Under the pieces are notes generated by a model. That model was not told the DNA's origin. It saw only the letters and a program-made list of their open reading frames with translations, and did not search any database. Of a stretch of 64,000 bases of DNA, positions 12,475 to 32,600 are shown in pieces (position 1 is the first letter of the stretch; each line of letters starts with the position of its first letter). This stretch comes from Brienomyrus brachyistius (lineage: Eukaryota > Chordata > Actinopteri > Osteoglossiformes > Mormyridae): contig NW_026042791.1 in NCBI RefSeq assembly GCF_023856365.1, positions 33,822 to 97,821 on the forward strand, read 5' to 3'. The translations under genes and the position numbers were made by a program.

Positions 12475-13729
12475 TTTTTTTGCACAATTTGCTTCACACA
12501 CTTCCTCCAGCAGAGAAGCTTACAATACTACACCCCACCAAATGACTGGATGATGCCTTTTTATTTAAGGTCTGGCTGTGAGCCTCGATTACCGATACAC
12601 TATCTTCAGGCTCCTGCCGGGATCAGTCAGTATGGTGGACCTTTGGAGGAATGGGTACAAAACCATCAGGAAAGTTTGCAGGTGCTTCAAGAGTATGTGA
12701 AGGCTTAGTTGGAGGAACAAGCCACACCACGAAATCGGAAACACAATGAGTTGGTTAATGATTAGGGGTTTGATGAAGGTCAGCTGGTGTGTTTGCGGAA
12801 CCATGTTCGAGGTAAAATACAGGATCATTGGGATGCCTGTTTGTATATGGTAGTTCGGTGTCCCCAAGATCAGGGTGCAGTTTACTCTGCAACTCCAATG
12901 GAGGGGGACGGGGTTGTCCGTCAAGTTCACCGAACAGAGTTGCGTCCAGTACCACAGGGGGTTGTTATGTCAGGGGAAGATGTTCTGGTAATGTCTCCTG
13001 AGTCTGGGTTGCCCACAGGGGCAACAGAAATGGAATCGGATGAGGACTCTGTGATTTTACGGGGACAGGGCTGGTGGGAGGGGTCGCAATAGAGCATCCA
13101 CAAGTAGGCCTCGTATAATGGAGGAGGTTATGTCCCCCCCGAGGTGTAGAGACCAGTTAAACGTTCGGTGAGGTCCACCACTGGTCATCATACCAACCCT
13201 TATAAGTTACCACGGTCAGTGAATGATCGTTCGGTTGGGGAGGAAGACCAGTGGTTTGGGGATAGAATTCTTAGCTGTGATCGTTGGGTCATCAATTTCA
13301 TTTTGGGGGATGGATTGTAGCCAGGCAATTATAGGCAGGTATAGGAACTGCAGTTCGGACTGGAGGCATAGCCGGGGCGAGATGGCTGTGCATGTTCCGA
13401 TGGTAGGGCATATTGGCAAAGGAGCAGGCACGGGAAAGACAGGCAGGGTCCTGATAGATTTGGTGGAGCATCGGCGGGCATATTGAATTTGCAGTGTAGC
13501 AGCCTTTCTGTTTGCTTGTTTCAGGGGTGAACAATCTTATCCGCAAAGGGCCGGTGTGTATGCAGGTTTTCGCTGCAACTCCCTAATTAGATTTCTAATT
13601 AGAGGACTGATTAGCTGAAGAGTCCTCATACCTGGTTTTGAAGAGCTGACCTAAAGGTTACCCCAAAAACCTGTTTTTTTTTTTGTTTGAATGGGGCAGT
13701 GAGTCATGGGGTAAACTACTGTTCTTTAG

Positions 13730-13805
13730 GGGTTTTCAAGGTGGAATTACGGGTCGATAATTTTAAGGATCAGGTTGTAAACCTCCCTGGTGTTGCTTTA
13801 ATATG
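13730..13805 (+). repeat. Direct repeat, right copy
   Basis: Partner of the repeat at 12401-12474, with a few substitutions. It may mark an LTR edge. Confidence 0.85.
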
Positions 13806-14275
13806 TTTTATCTGAGGTTGTATCGTGTATTATCAAGCCAGCCGGCTTAGTGGCCTCGGGAGCGGGGTTTAGTGGGAGCAGCTGGCTAGTTTTATTTTCT
13901 TTTTTGTTTGTGTCTTTTTCTTTGTTGTATGTATATTTTGGGTTCATTATTAGGCAGGCTGGGCCTTTTGGCACCTGTAGTCTGGGTGCTGGATTGCCCA
14001 TAGGGGTCTTTTTTATTGCTGTGATTTGCTGTGTCATTCACTAGTGTGATTTGTGCTGGATGTGTTTTTAAGGTTGTGCTGTGGCGTGTACCTGAGCAAA
14101 CTTTGGGCAACCTGTTCTCTTGTTGGCTTTATTGACAAAGGGTGGATTAGTCTAATTACGGCCTGCTACAAATAGCTGCATATAACGTATAAAAAAAATC
14201 ACCTTATGGGTGCTCCGTAGGGTAGCAAGATCTTGAGTTTTTTTACAGTACTCGGGTACGTTTTAAAATTTTCGA

Positions 14276-14375
14276 CCAATCAGCAAACATTATTCTGACA
14301 GCATAGCTGGGAAACCAATGAAAAGTGAGTGCAACGTTCTAGAACTTGACTTCGGGTTGACGCTCCCTATAAAAG
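14276..14375 (+). promoter_or_regulatory. Promoter-like block: two CCAAT boxes, heat-shock element, TATA box
   Basis: Within 100 bp and in promoter order are CCAAT at 14276-14280 (as ACCAATCAG), CCAAT at 14315-14319, the palindrome GTTCTAGAAC at 14336-14345 (a TTC-nn-GAA heat-shock-factor arrangement) and TATAAAAG at 14368-14375. Transcription would start near 14398-14405. No coding gene follows directly; instead there is an A-rich leader and a consensus splice donor at 14729. It could be an LTR-type promoter tied to the Gypsy relic upstream, or the promoter of an unrecognised transcript. Confidence 0.45.
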
Positions 14376-14399
14376 AGCTGGGTACTGCTTCAAGGCGTT

Positions 14400-14728
14400 C
14401 AGTTGGCGCTACCTCCTGATAGAGTAGCACTGTACGGCTCTTGTTCCGTAAAACAACATCAAAAGGATGAAAAAAAAAACAATTTTTAAAGAAGACGAAA
14501 AAAACATCGTCTAAAAAAATAAGCCAAAAAAATAATATCCGAAGAAGGAAAAACATGCAAAGTAAAAAAAACAAACAAAAATAAAAAACAATATCCAAAG
14601 AAGAAGGAAAAAAACATCCAAAGGGAGAAAACAAGAACTGAAGGGCAAACGAGGTAGGAGGAAATACAAATTTCGTTTCAGCACCGTTGGAGTGCCAAGC
14701 CGTGAAAAGCATTTGGCCAGAAGACAAG
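14400..14728 (+). other. Candidate non-coding first exon
   Basis: This runs from the presumed start site below the TATA box to AGACAAG followed by gtaagtg, a textbook splice donor. The segment is extremely A-rich on the plus strand, with repeats of AAGAAGGAAAAA type, and has no long open frame in that direction. The minus-strand frame at 14290-14727 is phenylalanine-rich because of this composition and is not a gene. Confidence 0.3.
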
Positions 14729-15959
14729 GTAAGTGTTGTAGCTGTTATTTTAAAACAGCGCTTTTCAAAATGCTGCTTTATAATCGTTTGAGATCGTTAG
14801 CCAGTGTGACAGCTGAAGGCTTTTTGAGTTTACCAACATAAAGTTTTATTTCTGTATTAGGACATTGTCAGGAACAATGATGTGTTCATCGCTATGATGT
14901 GGTCAAAAAGCGATGCATTGAATCTTAGAAACATTTGTGATTTTTCAAACAATGCTTTTCCTTTTATTTAATCAGTAAAATTTCCATCGGTTTTATATAG
15001 TGCCCCTTGAAATATGTCTTTAGCTCATTTTCCGGGCATTTTACTAGAATGCATCCTGAGAAATACACAAGCTCTGCTGCATTTCCGTGCCTCGATGTTT
15101 AGTGCCGAGTATAATTGTTGCAGTTGCCTTTTATATATTCCATGAGACCTGTTGGTACCAAGAGAAGTGTGAGACTGTCAGGGTGAATTTATCATACAAT
15201 CGCACGCATAAATACCTGAGGGTTGCCAGTCCTTTTGCGTTGTTACAGGAGGACTAGAGCTGACGAGTGTGTTTCTACACACTATCAAGGGCATTGTAGT
15301 ACAGTTTTCTCAGGTGGGAGAATGCTGCCGATCTCCTATTTGACAATACAGCCCTTGATATATTAGAATATTACAGAACTAGAAGCCTTTTGCAAGGAAG
15401 AATGTGAGAAAATCCCAAGTACAAGAACTGAAAGCCTTTCAGCTGGCTATAAGAAGCGCTTGTAAGCTGTGATATCTGGCAGAGGAGGTGTTACTAAGTA
15501 CTGATTACGTAGGGTGCCCAAACTTTTGCAGAGTGCCATAATAATGTTTTTATTTTGTAATTTTGTTCAATTTATGGCATAAAAAGTAACTATTCATCAA
15601 TGTTTGCTGAAAATATTGTGTATTTTCCCCCCAGTTCCTAAAGAGACTGTATTAACTGATATTGTTGCTTTTGTAATTGAAAAGATGTTATTTGTCAAGG
15701 GGTGCCAAACCTTTGCATAAGACTGTACACAGTGTGTGTATGTGTTTATGTGAGTGTGTGTCTGTGTGTGTCTTTATATATATATATGTGTGTGTGTGTG
15801 TATATATTTCTGTATATGCATGTGTATATATATATTTATATATAGTTCACACACATTCAAACTTATTTGAATACACATTCAAAATAATTTTTATTATTAT
15901 TATTTTCGTTTTTTTTTTTTTTTGTGTTTTAAAATGTTTTATTTTTGCAATGGAAATAA
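14729..15959. other. Spacer with transposon-end-like words
   Basis: No gene seen. Near 15505-15535 and 15698-15725 the phrases GGGTGCCCAAACTTTTGCA and GGGGTGCCAAACCTTTGCAT recur, which resemble the ends of common fish DNA-transposon remnants. A TG/TA-rich tract follows at about 15730-15845. Confidence 0.4.
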
Positions 15960-18080
<2,121 letters not shown>

Positions 18081-18386
18081 ACACACCCGAAGCTCTGATC
18101 TCAGATCAGTTCCATGCCTCCAGAATCTAATGTTACCCTCAAGGAAGAAGGGAAGCTATGATGAGTAAAAAAAAGGTTATTAGAGTGTCCTGTCAGCGTT
18201 GGGCTTCTTCGGCCTCCGCCATTGATTTTTCGGTTTCAGGATGGAAAGTACAAGGTGGCTCTGTGTTGATGAATAATCCAGGAAAAAAATGCCACAAAGG
18301 CATGGAGTCACACCAGTGGAGTCTTATCCTTGCAATAAAGACCCCTGTATGACCTTTGCTGAATATTTCCAGTTTAGTGGAGCTGA

Positions 18387-24782
<6,396 letters not shown>

Positions 24783-25050
24783 TGCGTGGAAGGCGACTGC
24801 CGCGCTGCTCACCAGGCCAACCCCCCCTGCCCCCAGTCAGCCCCCGCCAGAACCCGCACCGGTCGTGCATTTCAGCAAAGTCCGGAACCCGGGATGCCAA
24901 TGACTGACTTTCTGGTTTCGTTCACCGAGGGTTGGTTGTGATGGGGGAGGGGATCGATTCCATGTGTGTTTTGCGACTTTTTGTTGCCCCCTCCCAGTTT
25001 GCACATAAAATAATTTATCCGTTATGTTTTTAAAGCACTTCAGAGAGAGA

Positions 25051-25094
<44 letters not shown>

Positions 25095-25196
25095 TTCTAC
25101 ACACACTTGGGTGTCAGTCCCGCTCTGTGGTCATTTGCAAAGCTTTGGTAGCATTGTGATATACATTAGTGTAAATGTGTAAAAAGCATTTCAAGC

Positions 25197-25240
<44 letters not shown>

Positions 25241-26595
25241 GCCAGGCCAATAACGTTCCTCTTTTACTCAGAGTTTTTTGAGTGTGGTCTATTGACAGAG
25301 GGTACCACAGTTTTCTTGTGACTTTAGTTTTACTTTAGGGGAAGTTAATTTTCCTCTCCCAGATAATTGTCTTGCACATTGTACCATTAACCAATGCCTC
25401 CCACCCCTCCCATGCCAGTGTAGGTAAGACCAACCCTGCCCCCCCCCCCCCCCCCCGGAAAAACCCTGACTCGCTTTGACCTTTTTCTCTCATGCTGGAT
25501 GCTAGCGGTTTTTAACATACAGTGTTTTTTCTCGTGAATTCGCCCATTGGCTGACTGCCACACTGCCTGCGTCCTCCCCCACCCACGCCAGTACGTGACA
25601 GTATGTATCCCCCCCACCCCGGGTGATTCTCCAGGTCCTGTGTTTTTGATGGCGATTTGTCTCTTGTTGCGCCGTACAGCCTCTAGGTGGCAGAAACCCT
25701 GGTTTCTGATATATACCTGAATAAATTATGCAAATCGGGGTCAGGTTTACATGGGTCGGGTGCCAAACAATGCCAGTAGTGTGTGTGTGTGTGTGTGGGG
25801 GGGTGACTTCACAGGTGCTCTCCTGAAAATGTGTGTATATCATTGTTTTTAAATGGCACTTACTGAAAGCAGAGTGGGGTTCAGGGCAGCTTAATGATTT
25901 GCAAGGTGACCATGGGTCGTGTTTGGCCAAGGGGGCGCTAGTGTGTTGAGGAAAGGAACTTATTCTGGTCTTTGCAGGCTGTGCTAGAAACCCAAACCCA
26001 CCCCCATGGCTGTATGTGGCTCCGCACTTTAAATGCTTCTTACCCCACCTCGTTTCCCATCTGCGCCCTACAACTTACAAATCCTTGCAATGTCACGTGC
26101 AAGGGGGCCCCCTACTGGCCAAGCAAGGCCCTACAGTCGCTGGTGCCCTTGGGGGTCCAGCCGTACAGTTTTTGCCAACAGCAGAGTTTACACTTTGACT
26201 AGTTATGTGCTGTTTAGTTATTTTGTTTTTAATTAAGGTGAACTTGCCTAAGTGACCCTGATCAGTTAAATAGGGTTTTTACCCACCCAACAAGCCTATC
26301 GAAAATGGACATACCAGTTAAACGGTAAACGATGTGAATCCCTTATCAGATTTTGATTTTATTCTGAATATTAAATGTCGTGTTTTAACTCAACCTTAAA
26401 TAAATTAAAGTATCTCCATTTTAAAGAGCACTGTGACTGGATGAGAGAATTGTTTCGGCGTTGGCAAGTACCACCTTAGCGTACATTTATAGAAACGGCT
26501 GAAATATACTGGATAATTTTGCATAATTTTTATTTTGCCAAGCTTGATTTTCTTCTGTGATTTCTGAAATCTAATAAAGGTTTTGATGCATATGC
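24783..26595 (+). other. clcn7: clcn7 3' UTR
   Basis: Sequence between the clcn7 stop and the AATAAA at 26573-26578. It contains simple repeats, a (GT)n run at about 25052-25092, a (GA)n run at about 25209-25237 and a C-run at about 25441-25456, and no other gene. The true cleavage site is not determined; an earlier AATAAA-like site near 25720 could also serve. Confidence 0.5.
26573..26578 (+). terminator. Candidate polyadenylation signal of clcn7
   Basis: AATAAA followed by a T/G-rich stretch (GGTTTTGATGC), about 1.8 kb after the stop codon. Confidence 0.5.
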
Positions 26596-29380
26596 CTATT
26601 TGTATTGCACGAGTCAGTCATGCTGTTTAATAAGAATCATTTGTATTTATACAAACAATGATAAAAAAATTATTGTATTAAATGGCGTGTTTGATGATAC
26701 TGCTGGTGACTCCGTGGCACTCTTTGAGCAACGTGTCCGTATCCTAATTTTCTACCTTCTGACACACAAATTCTCAGACTAAATGAGATTACTGCAGTCC
26801 CGTTGCCGGGGTAATGCAATTGTTTAGGTGGATGTCGCTGAATGCATTTCAGTGGGAGGTCCAGAAAGCCTGGGACGCGATTTGACGGGGTAGAAATGAG
26901 ATGAACGGTTCTGTTGTACCTTGCAGATTTGTACCTTGCAGATTTCCCTCGATTTGCTTATTAGTTGCTGGAAATCAATATTTAAAAAAAAATGTGCGTT
27001 GAACATGCCTTTCCATCCCGATCCATGAACCCAGTTTTCCCAGATATCAGCAAAACAATGAGAAATTCTATATATAAAAAAAAAAAAATCAACATTTGAT
27101 TAAGTTTTATTAATGCTTGCTTTCATGTTAAAAAATTTTGGTGCACAATTTAATTTTTTTTTTAACACACAACATTTGGTTGAAATTGTAACGTGGAACA
27201 TCAAGTCTGGGGCGCAGTTAAGGGGGGGAGATTAGGACAGTAAAAAACTTGGAACATAACTGCATTGGTGTGGGTTTGTGGCCCAATATGATATGCATTC
27301 ATGGGGCCCAAATTCTCTAGCAGAATCACAGCATAGATTTCTTTGTATATTTTTTAGGTTTAAAGGACTCCGGAGATTGAGATATTGTGTTTTTAAAGTT
27401 TCCTTGGACTCCCACAGTAAATTTTACAGAGCTGGGGTCTCCATAACTTTTGCTGTGCAATAAATTTTGCTGACTGGGAAAGGGGGGGGGGGTTCCCCAA
27501 GATTTTTGCCGGCTCGCCTACCCATCGGCTCACCTTGAAAATGCCCAAAATGCCACCTGGCTGTTCAGCCCTGCTATAAAGTTGCAGAAAGACACGACGT
27601 TGTACTGTGACCTTACGATGTTACAGATCCGAGAAATAGCGTACTAAGCAGCACGTGTTTCCCTGCTGTGTTAAGGTGGGCCTTAGAAACCCATAACGCA
27701 CTAATGCAGCTCTGGATGGCGGGCTATGCGTCAGTAATGCTGTCAGAGAAGATTCACTCATTAGTCTGATGTGAACTTAATCAGATTATGGGTCCTTTTT
27801 AGTCGCAGAATACAACATAATCCATGGCAAATGGACATCGGTGCCGTCTTTATGATGTTATGCTGACAGTGCCTTTAATCCCACCCCCCACCCCCCACCA
27901 ATCCCTTTCCCAACTTCATGTTGTCTCTTAATCCTGTATGTTTCAGTAATATGAAGACGGAATTTCAGTATTCTCTGTTGCGGTTGTTTTATTTTTATCT
28001 CGCGAGTTTCATGCATTTTTAAGAACCGCGCAGAACATCAGTTAACTCTGTGCTGCTGGAATCCTGAGGATTGCCTTGATGGGTAGTGTAGGAGTTGAAG
28101 GATTTGCGTAGTCAGATTTAATTTTTTAAAAAGGAAATCTATTAAAAAGTAACATGCAAAGTAGTTTATTATTATTATTATTTTTTTTTTTTACATAAGA
28201 ATTTCAAGAGAAACTGAGAGCCTCGTTTTAATGGGCTTGTCTGGTAAAGTTAGTTTGACACTTGTACTGCATGTATTATTAAACATTTATCTATCCATCC
28301 ATCCATCCATCCCGGCTCCGTCAACATGCAAACTTCAGTAATTCAAAACACTTAGTATTGAGCTTCCATTGTGAGCCTTAGCAGCCAATAAACAAACCGC
28401 CAATAATGAATATCACAGGCTTTGGTGATGGACACAGACTTCCAGACACGCCCCATATTCCTGACGCATTCCTCACCATGACCCTGTCTACTTCACATTC
28501 GCAGCCCAATATTTCATTCAAACTGGAGTTCGAAAGCTTGTTGGAGCCGAATGGACAATTTTAAAGACCAACATGGCAGAAAATTCAGTTCTGAAAGAAA
28601 GGAAGTTTCGATTTTTAATGAACTTATGAGATGCAGCAGAGATTCATCTTACCCTCAGTAATCTTTAGTTATAGCTTTCAGGGACTGGGATATAGATAAT
28701 TTAGAAATGTGCTGCTTTTTAAAACACTAAGTAGGATTCCAATACTTTTCCAAGACACGGTATAATAGTATAATGTATTGTTGGTGCGCTGTGGGAGGGA
28801 GGTGCTGTCCTGGCAGGGGAGACAGGTGACTGAAACCTTTTGTAGCGATTTGTTCCGCCTGTCTGTTGGGCAGAATTTAGTTTGCTCTCTTTGTGCTTCC
28901 AGTAAATCTAGGTCCCGTTCCCATCATACCAGCAAGTCCGTGCAGGGTGGATCTCTGGCTAATCTCTTTTGTTGTTTGATTCCCTCCACGGAGGAAAAAA
29001 AAAAGAACTCGAGGTCACCTGCGGTTCCGAACCACATCTCCAGCAGGTCAGTGATCTCAGAGTAGCACATGCCGTTTATAAGCCAAAAGAAAAATGGTTG
29101 AAAAGTACGACACCTGTGTTATTCTATTTTGGTATTTAAGTGACAGAATTCCACTAAAGGTGAATTAAAAACTTGCTTAATTTATTGAGAAATGCTGAAG
29201 AAGTAAATGAACAAAGGATGAGAGAAGCTGCTGGAATCTGAAGCAGACATGATGCAGGTTCGAAACTGCACAGTTTTGATCTGGAATATGGGACACAATC
29301 CACATTATAAGCACTGAGCTAAATGCCAAGTTTTAAATGGCTATTTATCTATTACAACCATTGTTTCAGTGAAAGTTGTA
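26596..29380. other. Convergent intergenic region between clcn7 and rgs11
   Basis: AT-rich spacer between two convergently transcribed genes, with homopolymer runs (G-run near 27483, T-run near 28180) and an (ATCC)n microsatellite at about 28289-28310. Open frames here (such as 28778-29065) lack domain-like features. Confidence 0.55.
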
Positions 29381-29388
29381 TGCAGATG

Positions 29389-29394
29389 TTTATT
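29389..29394 (-). terminator. Candidate polyadenylation signal of rgs11
   Basis: AATAAA on the minus strand, about 275 bases downstream of the rgs11 stop. A second AATAAA lies farther downstream near 29180. Confidence 0.4.
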
Positions 29395-29666
29395 ACTTAG
29401 TAATAAGGCAATATTTGGCTCAACTATGGTTTGTCTGTTACTAATGAAATAAACTTTTCCTATATATAGAGACACAGGACTTTTCTCACTTCTGATCTAA
29501 ACCATAATTTAGTCTGTTCTTATTTAACATGACACTATAATAAAAATACATCCGAAGTTAAAAATCCTGGAAGACTGCGTCAAATAGAGCAGCAGAGCAC
29601 CGCCCCCAAACAGCCTCTGTGGGGCAGCAGTGAGCTCAGAGTGCATCCCCCCCCCAGGAGGCAGTG

Positions 29667-32600
29667 TTAGGAAGAGCAGGCTGCTGTGGGACTTGCTGGT
29701 GACCCCAGGGACTTGGTCTTGCCGTTGTCCTCTAAGGCCTGGGCGAAAAGGGCAGGGTTACGGCTGGAGTGCCGCTGGCGTCTCACAAAGGGAAAGACAC
29801 TGGGGCATGATGGGAAGGAGAACATGTTAGCGTTCCGCTAACACTTGTGGCACTGCCTTTTCTAAGTCAGCCATGTTGGAAAATCCTTGACTACCGTGGA
29901 ATTACAAACAGAAACTGGAGAGCATCACAGGGGACGCAAAAGCAATTAACATTACAGAACTCTGTGTAGTCTTAGTGACGAAGCTAAGCTGAAGCCAGCA
30001 GTTCACACTAAGCCCAAAAATCCCTGGAATTAATCGTTAACAACCCCAGAAACAGAACCTGTGTGTATCCCACACCAATATGAGTCTTATCCCCTTATAT
30101 AAAATACATGGAATATATTACAGAAAGACCCCTTTTATAGAAGATAATAGTTTTACCTTTTTTTGGTCTCTTGTGGTTCTATGGCTCTAGCCAGCATGTT
30201 TTTGTAGAGATCGGACTTTAAATAGCGGGCGTAGGAGTCCTGAGGGTGAGAGGAGAGGCCGAGAGCCCGTTTTAATGAAGCTGTCATCCACTTTCATGGC
30301 TGTGCACAGTTAATGCTCCTACCTTCTTCATCAGGAAATAGATGTGCATCTGGGCGTCATCCAGGACAAAACGATGTGGGCTTTTCATGCCCTGCAGGGT
30401 CTTCTCCATGGTCTTGCTGTCCACGTTTACCCACTTGCTGGCTCCCGGGGCCAGGAACTGCCTGGGGGGAAGGAAGTGATGAGCCTGAGCTTTGCAGTCC
30501 CACTGGGAGTAAGCAAGTGCCACATCAGGGCCTGCTCTAAATTCAACTGGGATGCAAACTGTCCCACTGGGCCACAAGGTCGCACTCACTTGTAGACCTC
30601 TTCCACCTTCTGCGGGATCGTAGCGCTCTCGCCGTGCCGGATGTCCTCACAGGCCTCCCAGAAACAGAGGTTCTCCACTGTGAATGAAACAGCGCATGCA
30701 TCAGCTACCTGCAGGAGGCGCTCATCACGATGCCAATATGGAGGAGAATTGCCTTTCATAGAGGGATCATGATTATTAATTTAGCAGATGCTAGATCCTA
30801 TTTTTTTTTTTTTTTGAGAGGGCAGGGTCAGTCAGTCCCTGGAGTAACTGATCGACGGCCCAATAGTGAGGTCACTCAGCTGACTCTGGGATTTGAGCTG
30901 ATGACCTCCTGCAATGAATCCCAATCTGCTGAGTCACACACTGCCCAAATAGGCCCGCAGTGATCAAATAATGAATATGATTCTTACTTGCTGACGATGC
31001 CTCCATGAAGCTGATCTACTTGGGCGGGGGGGTCTACATGCTGCTCACCACTGAACTCCTTCTCCAGGTACTCCCTGAACTTGCACCGTCCCAGAGGGTC
31101 CCTAAGGAGCTCCGTGAAGCCGAACCCCCATCGTTCCACCCGCAGCTTGGTGGGTGTCTCCACCCTGCACCAGGAGGCGTGGAAGTGAAGAGACGACAGT
31201 CACCTCTGGGGGTGTGGCCCTGAAGAGGCAGGATGGGGCGCGGTAACGCACACTCACATGTCGGCATTCAGCGTCCAGAGTGCCGTGTCATCTGTTATCC
31301 AGGGGTTGCTGGGGGGGCAGCCTTGCATCATGGGGTCATGGTTCAGGTACTGCTCGCTGAACTTAAGGAAGCTGAACACAGAAGACCAGCCATTCCCAGT
31401 TTTAGTCCTACTTTCTATAATCCTTGCAAGTCATCAAATATTCAGGTTCAATGCTGGCATATTCCAGCAAACTGGAGCTCGAAATGGTGACGAAATGATT
31501 ATACGTCATTGAACCCTATAAGGAAATTCTCTTTTCATCTCCTCCATCTTGCTCTCCATAGGTGAGAGAAAGCTTGGTAGCAAAGGGCAGCTGCCCGTAG
31601 AGGCTCCCAGGAACCTGGGGGTTAAGGGCCTTGTTCAAGGACCCACAAGTGTGCTGAAGCCAGGCTTGAACCGGCGACCTTCTGATCAATATTAAGTAAT
31701 TATTTGCAGTTAAATACAGTTCAATTCAGTTTAATAGTCAACCGGTTTCAATATTAGTTAGGCATCATTAATCCAGGATATGTGTGACTCTGAGATTTAT
31801 GGTGAAAGATGGATGGGCAGATGGACGAAAGAACGAAATAACGAGGTTAGATTTTCACAAAGAGCAGTCCCCAGCATTTTTGTCAGAATTAACATGAAAT
31901 AGATCCCCCCCCCCACCAATCAGAGGCACAGTATACAGAATACCCAGAGATATCCCCCAGTTAGGGACTAATGTGGACTGGTGTCGAACCAGTGGTCCCC
32001 CAGCTATGCTGGGACTGAGGCTGAATCACAGGTGTTGGGGGGGGGTAGGTGGGGGAGGCTGTTATCCAACCTTTCCAGGCAGATGGAGGACTTGACCCTC
32101 GAGCGGCCCAGGGATTTCCTGATGTGTTCAATCTGGTGTCGGGAGCCATGAAAAATCACACGGGGAATATAAGAGTCAGAAAAAAGGCACAGCATGGTAC
32201 ACATCCAAGCCCTGATAAGAGCCATGCTGTTGTACCTTTAAACAGAATTTGTCAATATCTGAGAGCCAACAAAAGAAAACGACAACACAGATGTAGATCC
32301 TTCCGAAGCAATTTTCTTATGACAGCATTCTTAAGAGCCCACTTAATCACCCTCTTTGGTTGTTCTTGGCAACCATCCCATCAGCTGAAATAGGTTCACT
32401 CTAAATTCTTTCAGGCTTACCTCTCTTTTGTAGTAGTCCGCGTTCTGTTCTGTAAAGAAGGAAGAAACAAAACCGTCTCTAAACATGATATAAGCCACAT
32501 GTTTATGGGAGTTTTACTTGCGCAAAAATGTTCTGAGGGCACAAGGTTCATTGGTTCAGAGAGATAACCAATCAGACTGTAGAAGTGGTGGATACAGGCA

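Larger units (their letters stand above)
12401..13805 (+). mobile_element. Ty3/Gypsy-type LTR retrotransposon relic
   Basis: The plus-strand frame at 12755-13091 reads through FDEGQLVCLRNHVRGKIQDH, then WDACLYMVV, GAVYSATP and VRQVHRTELRPVP. This is the pattern of the C-terminal (GPY/F-type) end of a Ty3/Gypsy integrase and the linker after it. An upstream piece (YRLQAPAG...GGPLEEW) is split by stops. The relic is bracketed by near-identical direct copies, about 75 bp each, at 12401-12474 and 13730-13805 (GGTGGAATT ... CCTCCCTGGTGTTGC), which may be LTR fragments or a local duplication. gag, protease, reverse transcriptase and RNase H are absent, so the element is dead. Confidence 0.6.

Noticed and set aside
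14290..14727. Phe-rich 145-codon minus-strand frame
   Set aside because: It is the complement of an A-rich leader-like segment; low complexity explains it.
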